A stretch of 64,000 nucleotides of DNA from Mactromeris polynyma (Eukaryota > Mollusca > Bivalvia > Venerida > Mactridae), in assembly GCA_032209605.1 (NCBI GenBank), contig JASFXZ010000038.1, positions 2,852,001 to 2,916,000 on the forward strand. Direction: 5' to 3'. Shown piece by piece: positions 51,101-62,326 of the stretch (the first letter of the stretch is position 1; every line of letters starts with the position of its first letter). The position numbers and the translations under genes are program-made. The notes under the pieces are model-generated. The model saw only the letters and a list, made by a program, of their open reading frames with translations. It ran no database searches and was not told where the DNA came from.

Positions 51101-54100
51101 CCGCCATTATGTACATTGTATTTAGAGAATATTCACTACGGAACTGATACGATCGGTGTAATTTTTACGGATTTATATCTACTTGTTTTCCATAGTCAAA
51201 TTCATTTGAATCATAAATGTTAAAGCATATTGAAATCAAAATCAACAGAAGGTATATCCAGTAGCTTTTTGGAAATAATACGAACTACTAGTGTTGGGTT
51301 AGTACTTGTGACCAGTATATGTACACATGTACAAACGTAGAACAAATATCCGGATGCAACAATTTATCACAAAACATAAAACTAATGGATTTTATGTTCG
51401 TTTGATGCATAGATAACATTTGTGCAGACTAACCAATAACAAAGAAGGAGCAAACTAACTACCACCTGAATTGTACAATTTATAACTTGTAAATACATAT
51501 AATTATGCACAAGCAGTTGTTTAATATAATTCACTAAATTTCCGTTTGTACCACTTGAAATTATCAAAGATTCCGGTGAAATTAATTTAATTTACCGACT
51601 AAAACACATGGTATGATTTATAAATGAAGTAAAATAGATGTTGATAGATAGTTAAGAGCATACCTGTCATACAAAGCTAGATCCGGGGTCCACACTTCTG
51701 CATAGGGGACATACATGTCACTGACCCCATTATAATCAGAGGCATTCCATGTTAAACGACAATCTGTCCAAGACTACAATACAATGAAGAGAAATGATAG
51801 TACCACGTACACGGTGACCCCACCAGACCGTCTCTCTACTAACAACCTCTCTTCAAATACATCATATATTTTCCCGTAATAAATATTTAGCGCCAATTTA
51901 ACCCTTCTAGAGAAACGATATAAAATCAAAGCGCCGAAAGCGCAGAAAGACTGGGGCAGTCGAAGTTTCTTGTGACCCGTAAAGACTTCTCAGGCAGAGA
52001 TTGTAGAAGCATTGCACTGTCTCGCTCGGGGATGGAATGATGGACTGGTTCACTTACAAGCAATTTTAATATCAAAGCGTGCATGTATGACTATACGCTC
52101 CACACAGCGCTTTGATTCCTCTACCCGTTACTCTCACCCGCTGCTGTATTACCCAGTATATTTTGATATTTGACCTTACGAAATCACCGTTCGTTCCTGA
52201 TACTAAATGTCATTGGTCGACACGACCACGTGACTACAGAGTTTATAATAGATGGGTATTTTCCAGTGTTAAACCAATAAAATATGTACGCAGTGTATAG
52301 CCTTTCGAGTCGAAGGAAATTTTGACTATCTAGCTAAATCGGTTTTAGTTCATGTCATTAAAAGTGTAGCACTTACAGAAGGCAGTGTTTCGTTCATATA
52401 TCGAGGTTTGTACTGATACGTTTTAAAAATAGCGTGGCGAATCTGATTAACAAGATGCCAAGTAACGATATGACGCATTTCAAAATAATACACAGTTCCA
52501 CCCTTACAGTTGTTTAAATGACCTTAAATCACTACACATTTACTGGCATCAGAATAATTTTGGCATGCCGACGCAACGATAGTCACTTACGTTCGATTTA
52601 TTTAGTTTTTCTAGCAATTTCCATAGTCTCGGCGGCATTTCTATGACAGTGAAAGCTTTTTCAATGCACACTCGCATAAAATTTATTTACACATGTTTAC
52701 TGTCCTACATTTCGGACATAAGCGAGTCGTTGTAAGCGGCTCACTGAATGGCTCTGAACACATGTCGACTCGACTGTCTAAATATAGACTAGGCTGTGGG
52801 GATTGTGAAACCAATCAAATGTGTCTAACTCTGATACAAGGATGTGTATTCGCACTGGCAGTGGGGATTGTGAAACCGATCAAAAGTGTCTAACTCTGAT
52901 ACGGCTGTTTCCAAAATTACGGTTACTAAAGATATGGGGCTAACGCCCCAGTCTAAAAAGTAAAAATGTTCATCTCCCTATTGGTGTTGCTTTTGAGAGG
53001 GTGAACTGTATAACTGAAAACCTTTAAAATATTGCTGAACACAGAAAAATGGAAACAATGACTTCAACTCATAAAAATGGTGAGTAGGCTCTAATGTTGT
53101 TTTCTACTTTGCATTGCTATCGAACACTGTTCACGTGTGTTTAATAAACCCTTCTTCAGACATTTGCTTGAAAAAAATACCAAGTTTTATAGCTAAAGGT
53201 CGTTAAGAATGAACTCTTAGGTTTCGATAAACAAATGTAAGATTATATAAACAAAACTGCACTTGTGCAGACGACAAGTTGCAATTATCTTGAGTTTTAT
53301 TTTTGTGTTAATTGTTTTGTTTATTATTACCATTCGGATCCAAACGTTTGTTGTAAGTATTTGGTCTTTCACATCCTGAAACAGACGACAATAACATATT
53401 AAATACACAGAAATCAAATATTCAACTATAACACACGACAAAAACAGAGATTAAACAAAAAGTAAGGGTGATAATTGGTAAACAATATTCAGAAAATGTT
53501 ATTACAATTCGAACATATACCAGAGGAGATTGTCACGAGTTCTCTCCCCTATATATACACATACATGTATTCTATAGAAGGGATAAAGAGGGGGAGAGAA
53601 CTTGTGACTATATCATGTATAAACTGTTTGTATTAAACGTTAAATTATACTATAGAAGGAATATAGAAGGGGAGAGAACTTGTGACAATATCATGTGGTA
53701 TAAACTGTTTGTATTGAACGTTACATTATACTATAGAAGGAATATAGAAGGGGAGAGAACCTGTGACAATCTCATGTGGTATAAACTGTTTGTATTAAAC
53801 GTTACATTATACTATAGAAGGAATATAGAAGGGGAGAGAACCTGTGACAATATCATGTGGTATAAACTGTTTGTATTAAACGTCACATTATACTATAGAA
53901 GGAATATAGAAGGGGAGAGAACCTGTGACAATCTCATGTGGTATAAACTGTATGTATTAAACGTTATATTATACTATAGAAGGAATATGGAAGGGGAGAG
54001 AACTTGTGACAATATCATGTGGTATACACTGTTTGTATTAAACGTTACATTATACTATAGAAGGAATATGGAAGGGGAGAGAACCTGTGACAATCTCCTG

Positions 54101-55376
54101 TGGTATTAACTGTATGTACTATACGTTACATTATACTATAGAAGGAATATGGAAGGGGAGAGAACCTGTGACAATCTCATGTGGTATAAACTGCATGTAT
54201 TAAACGTTACATTATACTATAGAAGGAATATGGAAGGGGAGAGAACGTATGACAATCTCATGTGGTATAAACTGTATGTACTATACGTTACATTATACTA
54301 TAGAAGGAATATGGAAGGGGAGAGAACTTGTGACAATCTCATGTGGTATAAACTGCATGTATTAAACGTTACATTATACTATAGAAGGAATATGGAAGGG
54401 GAGAGAACGTATGACAATCTCATGTGGTATAAACTGCATGTATTAAACGTTACATTATACTATAGAAGGAATATGGAAGGGGAGAGAACCTGTGACAATC
54501 TCCTGTTGTATAAACTGTATGTACTATACGTTACATTATACTATAGAAGGAATATGGAAGGGGAGAGAACTTGTGACAATCTCCTGTGGTATGAACTGCA
54601 TGAAAGAAAAAGGAATAACACATGTTACGTCATCGTTCAGAGTTTAAAATCAGTTGTAACTCCCAAACTAAGAAAAAAATGCACAGATATCAGGTCAATA
54701 TATTGAAAGACTCACCAACAAGTAAATATGCAACCAATAAGGAAAAGAATATCATTTAACAAAAAAGTGTTGAGCATTTGAAAATGACTTAATATTTGGC
54801 CGTTTTCATGTATATTTATTTCGTATAGGACGCGATTTGCATCTTAAAGTGGGCCAATAAGGTCGTCCTGATTGTTTTTGTTCGACATGACACTACTCAA
54901 CAAAATGTTGGTGGCATGGTAGGTAGGCAATATTTTTGAAATTATTGTATGGTCCTACTTATGTTAAATATATGTATAATTACTCTGCTCAGACCCCTAC
55001 GAGTAGGGGCCATTCCATGGCTAGGAAGGGTTATGCCAAACAAGCATTTTTAATTCTAGCCTAATTGTGCTTTATGACTGAAACATTGTCGGTATGACTT
55101 AAAACCAAACTCATACATATGGCTTACTTAAACATCTCTGTTAATGTGAAAATAAAATACATATATACATGTACTTACCAGACTGATAATCTGTCTTAAA
55201 GGTATTTCTAGAGTTATATCGACATTATTTCCAGCTGTGCATATCGGTAACAACTGTGTCTGATAGCCCTCGAACAAGTGTTTGTGTAGATTACTTGACA
55301 CGACCTCATTAGCAGACGTAGCAGACGATATTCCAACCAGGAAAATGAAAACACCTGTAAATAACATACATTTCAT
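44790..55376 (-). CDS. Nicotinic acetylcholine receptor non-alpha subunit, copy B (8 exons)
   Basis: Second intact gene of the pair: exons 55376-55179, 53375-53331, 51773-51664, 51037-50820, 49560-49363, 48935-48807, 47981-47749 and 45122-44790. All have GT-AG borders; 1464 nt, 487 residues, no stop. All family landmarks of copy A are kept (Cys-loop CRVKVTYFPFDTQNC, GSWSYS, GEK at M2, four membrane segments, no vicinal Cys). About 41 residues differ from copy A. They are concentrated in residues 23-36 after the signal peptide and in the cytoplasmic loop (RSTR against PITS). The loop C sequon N203 is lost (Ile), and S262 before M2 becomes Cys. Retained frame, splice sites and pore suggest a functional gene. 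Expression and partners are unknown. Confidence 0.93.
46192..46487. other. ~300-bp segment present only in copy B (intron 7)
   Basis: Copy A joins directly from its equivalent of 46190 to that of 46488 (near 13722). No clear terminal repeats, so either an insertion in B or a deletion in A. Confidence 0.6.
47749..47981 (-). CDS. nAChR copy B coding exon 7
   Basis: M3 and the first part of the cytoplasmic loop; six changes, mostly after the WIDSCCRYK stretch. Confidence 0.92.
48352..48490 (-). mobile_element. SINE remnant in intron 6 of copy B
   Basis: Counterpart of 16330-16475. The AAGTACTGGTTAAGAACC block is intact, but about 20 bases of the tRNA-like head are deleted. Confidence 0.55.
48807..48935 (-). 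CDS. nAChR copy B coding exon 6 (pore helix M2)
   Basis: FLLPCESGEKVSLEVTVLLS onward; two changes from copy A (Ser262 to Cys, Thr298 to Ile). The 4' Glu and 11' Gln are kept. Confidence 0.93.
49363..49560 (-). CDS. nAChR copy B coding exon 5
   Basis: Loop C to M1; five changes, including loss of the N-V-S sequon (NEWIVSG). Confidence 0.92.
50820..51037 (-). CDS. nAChR copy B coding exon 4
   Basis: Cys-loop and loop B. Five changes from copy A, including QKYID for QKDID just after loop B and DSTEG for DPTKG at the exon end. Confidence 0.92.
51664..51773 (-). CDS. nAChR copy B coding exon 3 (110 bp)
   Basis: Same protein as copy A exon 3. The acceptor reads TTGTAG instead of TTGCAG, still a valid AG. 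Confidence 0.92.
51926..52956 (+). mobile_element. Helitron-like non-autonomous insertion (1031 bp)
   Basis: Present only in copy B, in intron 2. Removing TC...CTAA restores exactly the copy A sequence at 21121-21140 (GATAT, seven A, GTAAAAATG), so there is no target duplication. It begins TCAAAGCGCCGAAAGCGC. Its right end has a GGGGC-TAAC-GCCCC hairpin three bases before CTAA. Two near-identical units (CAGTGGGGATTGTGAAACC type) lie at about 52790-52910. These fit a Helitron-derived element; the A-A target instead of A-T is atypical. No helicase coding. Confidence 0.6.
53331..53375 (-). CDS. nAChR copy B coding exon 2 (45 bp)
   Basis: DVKDQILTTNVWIRM; two changes from copy A (His to Asp, Val to Ile). 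GTAATA donor. Confidence 0.92.
53520..54600 (+). repeat. 81-bp minisatellite in intron 1 of copy B (about 13 units)
   Basis: Same unit as 21676-23110 but fewer copies and a different variant mix (GGAATATGGAAGGG units dominate). The array thus expanded or contracted after duplication. Confidence 0.95.
55179..55376 (-). CDS. nAChR copy B coding exon 1
   Basis: Signal peptide MKCMLFTGVFIFLVGISSA and first strands; 11 of 66 residues differ from copy A. Donor GTAAGT. An in-frame ATG lies 19 codons upstream. Confidence 0.9.
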
Positions 55377-55429
55377 AATTGCGTTATCTTCTTCAACCAA
55401 AGCTGTTGTAATTACCGTTTTTGTTGTTA

Positions 55430-55935
55430 CCATAGTTATTGTTATAAATTGTTATAAATTGTTATAATTGTTATAATTGTTATTTTTATCAATTGCTATG
55501 ATTAATAGAGTTGTTGTTGCTGTTGCTTTTACCATGATTATGAAGACGAATTATCATCACTAATACTTGTTGTTATCATTGTTATTATCATTCTTGTATC
55601 AATCAGTGTTATCGAACATGATTACTTTTGTTATCATTGTTATTAGTGTTGTTATAGTCGCATTTTTTGTTATCCGTATGATCACTGTCATTGTTGTTAA
55701 TTTCATATTTCAATGTCATCATTCAACATTTTTGTTTTTGTTATCATAATAACTTGACACCATGAGCCAGTTGCACTGTACGGTTATCATTGTTATAAGT
55801 GTTGTTATCGTCGCATTTTTTGTTATCCGTATGATCACTCTCATTGTTGTTAATTTCATAGTTCAATGTCATCATTCAACATTTTTGTTTTTGTTATCAT
55901 ACTAATTTGACACCATGAGCCAGTTGCACTGTACG
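55430..55935 (+). repeat. GTT-rich tract with 152-bp tandem duplication, upstream of nAChR copy B
   Basis: A segment starting TTATCATTGTTATTAGTGTT at about 55631 is repeated from about 55783 to 55935. Copy A has it once. Lies within 500 bases 5' of the start codon. Confidence 0.85.
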
Positions 55936-56128
55936 TTTCCAATGCTAATCATTGAATATGTGAATAATTCACGTAGATTCAATTTTCGCACCTGGTATTT
56001 CATACTGTTGCATATAAATACATATCACAATATCGTGAAGCTAATGTAAAATTTAGATGAGAATCACTCGTTGCGTAGAAACACTCTTTGACATGTTGAC
56101 GAAACTCAGTATCTCCCGCCTCGGTGGG

Positions 56129-56256
56129 TTACTTCTCCTTTATCTTTTCTAGAGTTATCTCCTTTTATCCCTTCTATAGTAAAGGTATATAGTACATAAT
56201 TACTATACCTGAAGGGATAAAAGGAGATAACTATTGAATGGTTAAAGGGAGATAAT
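56129..56256. repeat. Foldback sequence upstream of nAChR copy B
   Basis: Counterpart of 24471-24600 with both arms kept. Confidence 0.75.
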
Positions 56257-56930
56257 TCGTGCACATATCCTGTGTTGTAAACCATGATAAATCCACAAGC
56301 TATCCATTTTCGCGATTTTTACTGGTCAAATAAATCACGCATAAGTGCTGTTTTTATTAAATATAATTATCACATGGACCGTTCCATTTCAGAATAGGTG
56401 TATCAACATGTTTGTATTTTTCCGTAAGCTAGACGGAGAAAAGGCCACGGTTGTGTTTTTATAGAATGGTAAACCAAAAAGCAGTTTTGCAGAGCATTTC
56501 TTTACCAAAATTGACATGAATCGGTATTGAAAGTTCACACACCTGTTCGCGATCATTCTAACAGCACTGTATAAAGGAAAGGTTTTTTTCAGTTTAAAGA
56601 AATGTTGCGTTCTACATTTTGCGCACGAGAATCACGTAATAAAAGTAATTTATCATCCAGTCACCAGCATAAATCAACCGTTGACTGTGAAATAATGATT
56701 ACATCATGCCGTGTCTGATGTTTGCCACAAAAAATACTGAGATTGATATTATAATACATTTAGTATACGGTTCTCAAGCATATTGTTATTTTGTGTACAA
56801 AGATACTTCAGTAATGTTAATATCTCGGTATTCTTGCCGCTTGTATTGTATTTACATCTTAAGACTCTGCACAATGTAAACTTTTCTTGTGAAATTCTTG
56901 ATCGACATACCTACATTATCTTACAAATGT

Positions 56931-57372
56931 CAATCTCTTACGCAGTGATCTCCCCTTACATATATCGGTAGCATAGAGTAACAATCTCCTACGCAGTGAT
57001 CTCCCCTTACATGTATCGGTAGCATAGAGTAACAATCTCCTACGCAGTGATCTCCCCTTACAAATATCGGTAGCATAGAGTAACCATTTCCTACGCAGTG
57101 ATCTCCCCTTACATATATCGGTAGCATAGAGTAACCATTTCCTACGCAGTGATCTCCCCTTACATATATCGGTAGCATAGAGTAACCATTTCCTACGCAG
57201 TGATCTCCCCTTACAAATATCGGTAGCATAGAGTAACCATTTCCTACGCAGTGATCTCCCCTTACATATATCGGTAGCATAGAGTAACACTTTCATAGGC
57301 AGTGATCTCCCCTTACATATATCGGTAGCATAGAGTAACAATCTCCTACGCAGTGATCTCCCCTTATAGATA
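56931..57372 (-). repeat. 51-bp minisatellite upstream of nAChR copy B (about 8-9 units)
   Basis: Same unit as 25283-25575, more copies, with several neighbouring units nearly identical (CATTTCCTACGCAGTGATCT type). This indicates recent local amplification. Confidence 0.93.
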
Positions 57373-57721
57373 TCGGAGATACTGTAGCGTAGAGTAATCG
57401 AATAATCGGCAATCGCTGTTCTGCAAGGAAGATAATCGGTGCGTGGAGTTTTGTAGAGTAATCGAGTAACCGTTGCATGGAGTTTGTACAAATGCCACAG
57501 CTAGGATTGTACATATGTCACTGTAAGGATGTCTATAAATAACAACCACCTAATCGTCACAACGTTCTTGTATTTGAGTTTTGCTCCGTTTATCGACAGC
57601 ATTTCGGTTATGTACTTGTTTCTAGGCAACCACAGACATGTTCTTTTACAAACAACAGAAAACTGCCTAACATGACTCCGAGGTGCAGGACACATCCGCC
57701 GAGTTGTCAGGGATAACATAT

Positions 57722-57795
57722 ACCTCTGCCGCTGTTCGAATCTATAACCTTCAGAGTGGAAGTCGAGTGCTCTACCGATTGAACGGATAAGCTCT
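57722..57795 (-). repeat. tRNA-like SINE head, copy B counterpart
   Basis: Matches 25945-26022; the B-box region reads AGATTCGAACAGC. Confidence 0.5.
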
Positions 57796-59415
57796 ATTCA
57801 CAACGACCCCATTAGTTACACATAAATACAAACGTTTCTATTGAACTGAAATGTCAGCTGTATTGCATTTCTACGTCACATTTGTGTTGGCACCCGCTGT
57901 TGGCTAAAATAGCATGTTTCCAAGGGAAGAGAACGCGCTAACCGTGTCAAAGAAATAAACTCGCTTGTACTCGTTTTCACTTGTAAACTTTGTCCCCATA
58001 AATTCATCAAACAGCGCTTTCAAAATCCCTTTGTTAAGTATAGCTCACGGCGTCCGGGTGCACCAAATTGAATTGAAATCGGCGGATGTTATTGTTTATT
58101 TAAAGCGCTTATAACTTGCATTTCTTGATTATTTGATCTTATTTATGACATTGTTAACAAAATATTCTACGAAAGACCAAAATTACAACCATGCATGGGT
58201 AACACGGCATTGTGTGGTGTCAGACGCCTGATAACCTCAGCTCATATCGCTACAAAGAGAAAACAAATCTTCAGCTGATAATTCTGTCACTGGAAAAATA
58301 AAATGTCTTCCAATAAATTTTCAGTCTGAAGAACGGCAATGTACTTTTGTTATTCGAGAGATTTTCATTCCTCAGCAACGTACGGATTCACATAGATATT
58401 TAATGAGAATTCTTAATACATATGATACACAACAGTAAAACTGGTACAGTAAAATTAAAGACCACCTCGAAATTAAAGCAACCTCGACATTGAGACCATA
58501 TTTTTATGGACCAGTCTTCCATATTTTAACTCAATACTCAGACCACCTCACAAGTAAGACCGACTTGCTTCAGAACCAATGCTGATCTTATTATTGAGGT
58601 TGCACTGTTACTGAAAAAGGCATACCGCAGGTAATTGTAATCCAACACCACCCCATCCACCTCTTTACCTGGGTTCAAATTACGAATTCCCTGTGTAGTA
58701 TACTGATAAAATATCGAACTTAGCTTCTCTAGATCAATGCGTTTATGTTGTCAGCTCACATGTCAATAAAACCACAGTGCAATATCAAACCACAGATAAA
58801 TATTACAAGTATTACACACCAAACATATGCTTGAGACCGATCCCAAAGTCAATATACAGCCACGTTCTTAAACAAAGTTGTATTTAAAACGAAATTTATT
58901 TTAACTACCTAGGGATGTTAAATATACCCTTGGGACATTTGGGTATATTTTATTGATTGAGTATACAATGTACATTACTAACAGAAGTAATTACGTGTAA
59001 GATCCGTCCTTTCATTGAAAAAACTTAATAGAAAACTCTATCAGATCAGATCAGAAATTAGTAATATATCGTGTTTAAACTCTACAAATCTAATTCATGT
59101 TGAATTAAGTTCTAAAATAATATACACATTTTATAGCATTCAACACAGACCTGATCAATGGTATTTTAGTAAAAGTCTACAGAAATATTTGACACGGGTT
59201 TGGTTTGGTATTACTGTTTACGAGGTCGCCCGTCGCCGCGCACATTTTATAATGCACTTTATGGTATTTTGGTCGACCAACGTATCACCATAAATAGACT
59301 TTTTGAAACCGAAGGGGGAAATTTACCTGCCAGTATAGCAGTATAGATCAAACAGACAATTTTTGAAGCCAAAGACGGTCACTGCACAGTGCCAATGAGA
59401 ACTATCGTACAGTTA

Positions 59416-59583
59416 CCATTTTCCTGGTACCTAACCAGTACTTTCCTGGTTACATGCCAGTACTATGTTAGGTGGGAAACACTGAAAAGTATTTCTGTTT
59501 TATGCGGCGAGACGAGGGATCGAACCCACGACCTTCGGATTCGTAGTCAGCAGCGTTAACCACTGAGCCAGAGGGCCACCTAA
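59416..59583 (-). mobile_element. tRNA-headed SINE
   Basis: On the minus strand a clear A box (TGGCTCAGTGGTTAACGC) and B box (GGTTCGATCCC) are followed by AAGTACTGGTTAGGTACCAG. The acceptor arms do not pair, so it is a SINE head, not a tRNA gene. It lies in the copy B-specific stretch 59027-59890. Confidence 0.7.
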
Positions 59584-59586
59584 ATA

Positions 59587-59760
59587 TTTGACACTTCATA
59601 ACTCTACTGTATATATGTGTCAGATGGTGACAGGAAGCACTGATTGGATGTATATTGGATTCCAGCTGGGACAGATAAAGAGAAATGCTGATTATGGGTC
59701 TGGACAAGATTGATATCTAGATAGTGCACAGAGGGGACAATATTGTTGAGGCCAATTGCG
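59587..59760 (+). repeat. Dispersed repeat, paired with 30780-30965
   Basis: Shares the TGATATCTAGATAGTGCAC and TAATATTATATAA landmarks with the other copy. Confidence 0.7.
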
Positions 59761-60061
59761 TAATATTATATAATTGCTTGGAAGACACTCCGTTTATTAT
59801 TGTCGGTCGCCATTTTGTAAAGCGCTTGTCTAACGTAGTTACAACGAGCAACTGTTGCTAAGGTGGGCGTGGCTACAGTGCGTTTGAGGAAGGGTCAATT
59901 CTCATCATCCGAAGTATATATAACGTTGTGACGAATAATAAATGCAGACGGTTTTGTAATGTTTCAATATTCCCCATTCATTCAAATATTTTACCTTTTA
60001 TTTATAATAAAAGTAAAATGGTATTTTTTTAACTTTAAAACAGTTACCAGTGCTATATATA

Positions 60062-61789
60062 CTGAACGAAATTTCCAACGCAACATAGGGCTTTATATTC
60101 AATATTTCATTTATTTGTTCACACCTTTTCATCATATGTCATAAGTAACAATACCATGATGTTTTCAACAATATTCAATCAAACTTTTTGTTTGAAAAAC
60201 ATCGTCTGTATGAAATTTCAGTATTTAAAAACGTTAGGGGTCCTAAATTGAAAGGACAAACACCTTGCATCGATTACTGCCAGACATCTGCGACGCATAG
60301 AGCGGATGTAGCGCTTTATAGTGTTCATAGGAATGTTGTCCCACTCTTCAGCGAGGGCACGGGTCAGTTCTGGTAAAGTTCTAGGCGCTCGCTGCCGACG
60401 ACGGACACGGCGATCAAGCTCATCCCAGATGTGCTCGATTGGGGACAGATCCGGGGAAAGTGCTGGCCACTGCATTACGTTTACATTGTTGACTTGCAAG
60501 AACTGCATTGTTGCGCGTGCCGTATGGGGTCTAGCATTGTCCTGCTAAAAAATAACCGGACCAGGGCGAGCCTGAATATACGGCAGCAGAATGGGGGCGA
60601 GAATCTCGTTTTGATACCTTTGAGCGTTCAAATTGCCATCAATCACAATCAACGGCGTTTTGCTGTGGCGACTAATTCCGCCCCATACCATAACGGAACC
60701 TCCGCGGAATCTATCCACCTCTGTAACGCAGACATTAGTGAATATCTCACTCATCCGTCTGTACACACGCGTACGACCATCGGCCTTATGTAGGGTAAAT
60801 CGAGACTCGTCCGTGAATAGTACCTGTCTCCACTGAATGTTCCCCCTCCGCTGATGGGCCCTACACCACTGTAGACGGGCTTGGCGTTAAAACAGGCCCT
60901 TTGTTTGGTCGCCTCGTCCGTATGTCACGCTCTCGGAGACGGTTGATGACAGTCTGCGATGATATTTATTTGTCTACCGTGGATGCCCCGTGTTTCTTCT
61001 GCAGTTTTTGTAGCAGGACGCGTGCGATCACGTAAATGCTGCAGGCGGATAGCGTTATCCTGTTGCGGTGTTGTAACACGACGTTTTCTCTGGCGGTGCC
61101 GGTCAGAAACTTGACCTGAAACGAAAAAACGGAAATAAATAAACACTCTAAAGCAATGTTAACTTAGGTACATTCATACTCACTCAATACTTCATTCAAC
61201 GATCAACAGATCAATGAGAATAAATCAAATTTATTTACAACAGTAATATTTTTCAATTTTGTAATGTACATGTACAATTAAATAACGTTAAAATGATAAA
61301 CTTAATTTGACGCCTCTATACAGTCGCTGATAAGGTTTATAAAAAGGCTGTAAAACTTGGCATACCTGTCTGCTGAAATTTTTGCCACAATCTGTTAACA
61401 GTGGATCTGCGTATTGGCGACATGAGTTTGCGAACGCCCGGCTTGCAATAAACCGATCGTCGCTCGCCATCTCGTTCCATCATCGATTCTGGGCATAATG
61501 GTAAGAATTTATAAATCTTACTTTTTTTAAGCAAGCCTGCCTATAACTTACGAAAGACAGAGACAACTTTGTTTACCGACTTACTCCGCCACTTCCGCAT
61601 GCGTTGGACAAATCCCATTTTGCACGTGCACGCCCGTGCCAGCATCCGGTAGTCCGCATTATAGTGAAAGGTGCGAATTTTAATCAATACCAGGGTAAAC
61701 ATTTACTGTACCAAATATCAATCAATTATTTTGACCCGTTCTATCTATTCTAAATAAAACTTGTGTTGCGTTGGAAATTTGTCAGTCGG
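60062..61789 (-). mobile_element. Tc1/mariner-type transposon (about 1.73 kb)
   Basis: Inverted ends share AAATTTCCAACGCAACA (left from 60062, right to 61789), with TA on both sides. It interrupts the duplicated repeat corresponding to 28790-28905. Its family differs from the 34630 element. Confidence 0.9.
60218..61496 (-). pseudogene. Tc1-like transposase with a GT-AG intron, inactivated
   Basis: Begins MPRIDDGTRWRATIGLLQAG at 61496, changes frame, then STVNRLWQKFQQTG (helix-turn-helix) runs into a GTATGC donor at 61365. A TTTCAG acceptor at 61116 resumes exactly in frame at QVSDRHRQRKRRVTT. Then follow a frame change near 60965, another near 60870, FTDESRFTLHKADGRTRVYRR (first Asp) broken in my reading only by frame context, GGSVMVWGGIS, a TAG before QDNARPHTAR (second Asp) and SPDLSPIEHIWDEL (Glu). 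Catalytic residues are recognisable but the gene is dead. Confidence 0.88.
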
Positions 61790-61796
61790 TATTTAA

Positions 61797-62324
61797 TTTG
61801 TGAAAATATTTAAAAAGGAAAATGGTATTTTTACGCTTTAAAATTATATAGTATGTTTTTTACCACGTTCGGAAATGTTTGGAAGACCATCCGAGTATGA
61901 CCGAGTATGTCCGAAGTTTTATGGCACTTGAACTCTGGACGGTCACACTAGGTGTCCAGCAGCGACTATACAAGCTGTTAATTAACAATTAGTGCGCTTT
62001 ATAGGGAAGAATTTAGGGGAAATGTGACTTTTTATAGAATAGCCTTGAAATGAAATATTGGTGGGGTGACAATAGATTGACTTTTTTCTGTAAAGGTGTG
62101 AAATTTAAAACAGTATAATTCGATTACAATAAATATATATTTTATATGATATTGTTTAACTTTATATTTAAAAGTGAAAATTATAATATTAATGCTATTA
62201 ATATTGTAAAATACAAATGTTACAATTATTTAGTCAAATAGTTGCATAACTTATATAAAATAAATTTCAAAGTATAGGGGAGATCGTGTTTGTAAACAAA
62301 ACTATCAGAATTCAAACTGTTTTG
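61797..62324 (+). repeat. Dispersed repeat at the right end of copy B
   Basis: Near-identical to 28905-29429. Homology stops at about 62324, directly before the FLYWCH-like exon. Confidence 0.85.
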
Positions 62325-62326
62325 AC

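Larger units (their letters stand above)
41773..62324. repeat. Tandem segmental duplication, copy B
   Basis: Collinear with 9101-29429. It carries its own insertions: 46192-46487, 51926-52956, a 152-bp tandem duplication at 55634-55935, and a Tc1 element at 60062-61789. It lacks the foldback and MULE-like insertions of copy A. Confidence 0.9.

Noticed and set aside
53468..54706. Two long plus-strand frames (213 and 185 codons) in copy B
   Set aside because: Same minisatellite as in copy A; the frames end wherever a unit carries a stop.
56916..57491. 191-codon minus-strand frame with a 17-residue repeat
   Set aside because: The 51-bp array read in frame; not conserved as a protein between copies A and B except through the repeat unit.
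59500..59580. Possible tRNA gene on the minus strand
   Set aside because: A and B boxes are good but the acceptor stem does not pair, and the sequence continues into a SINE body.
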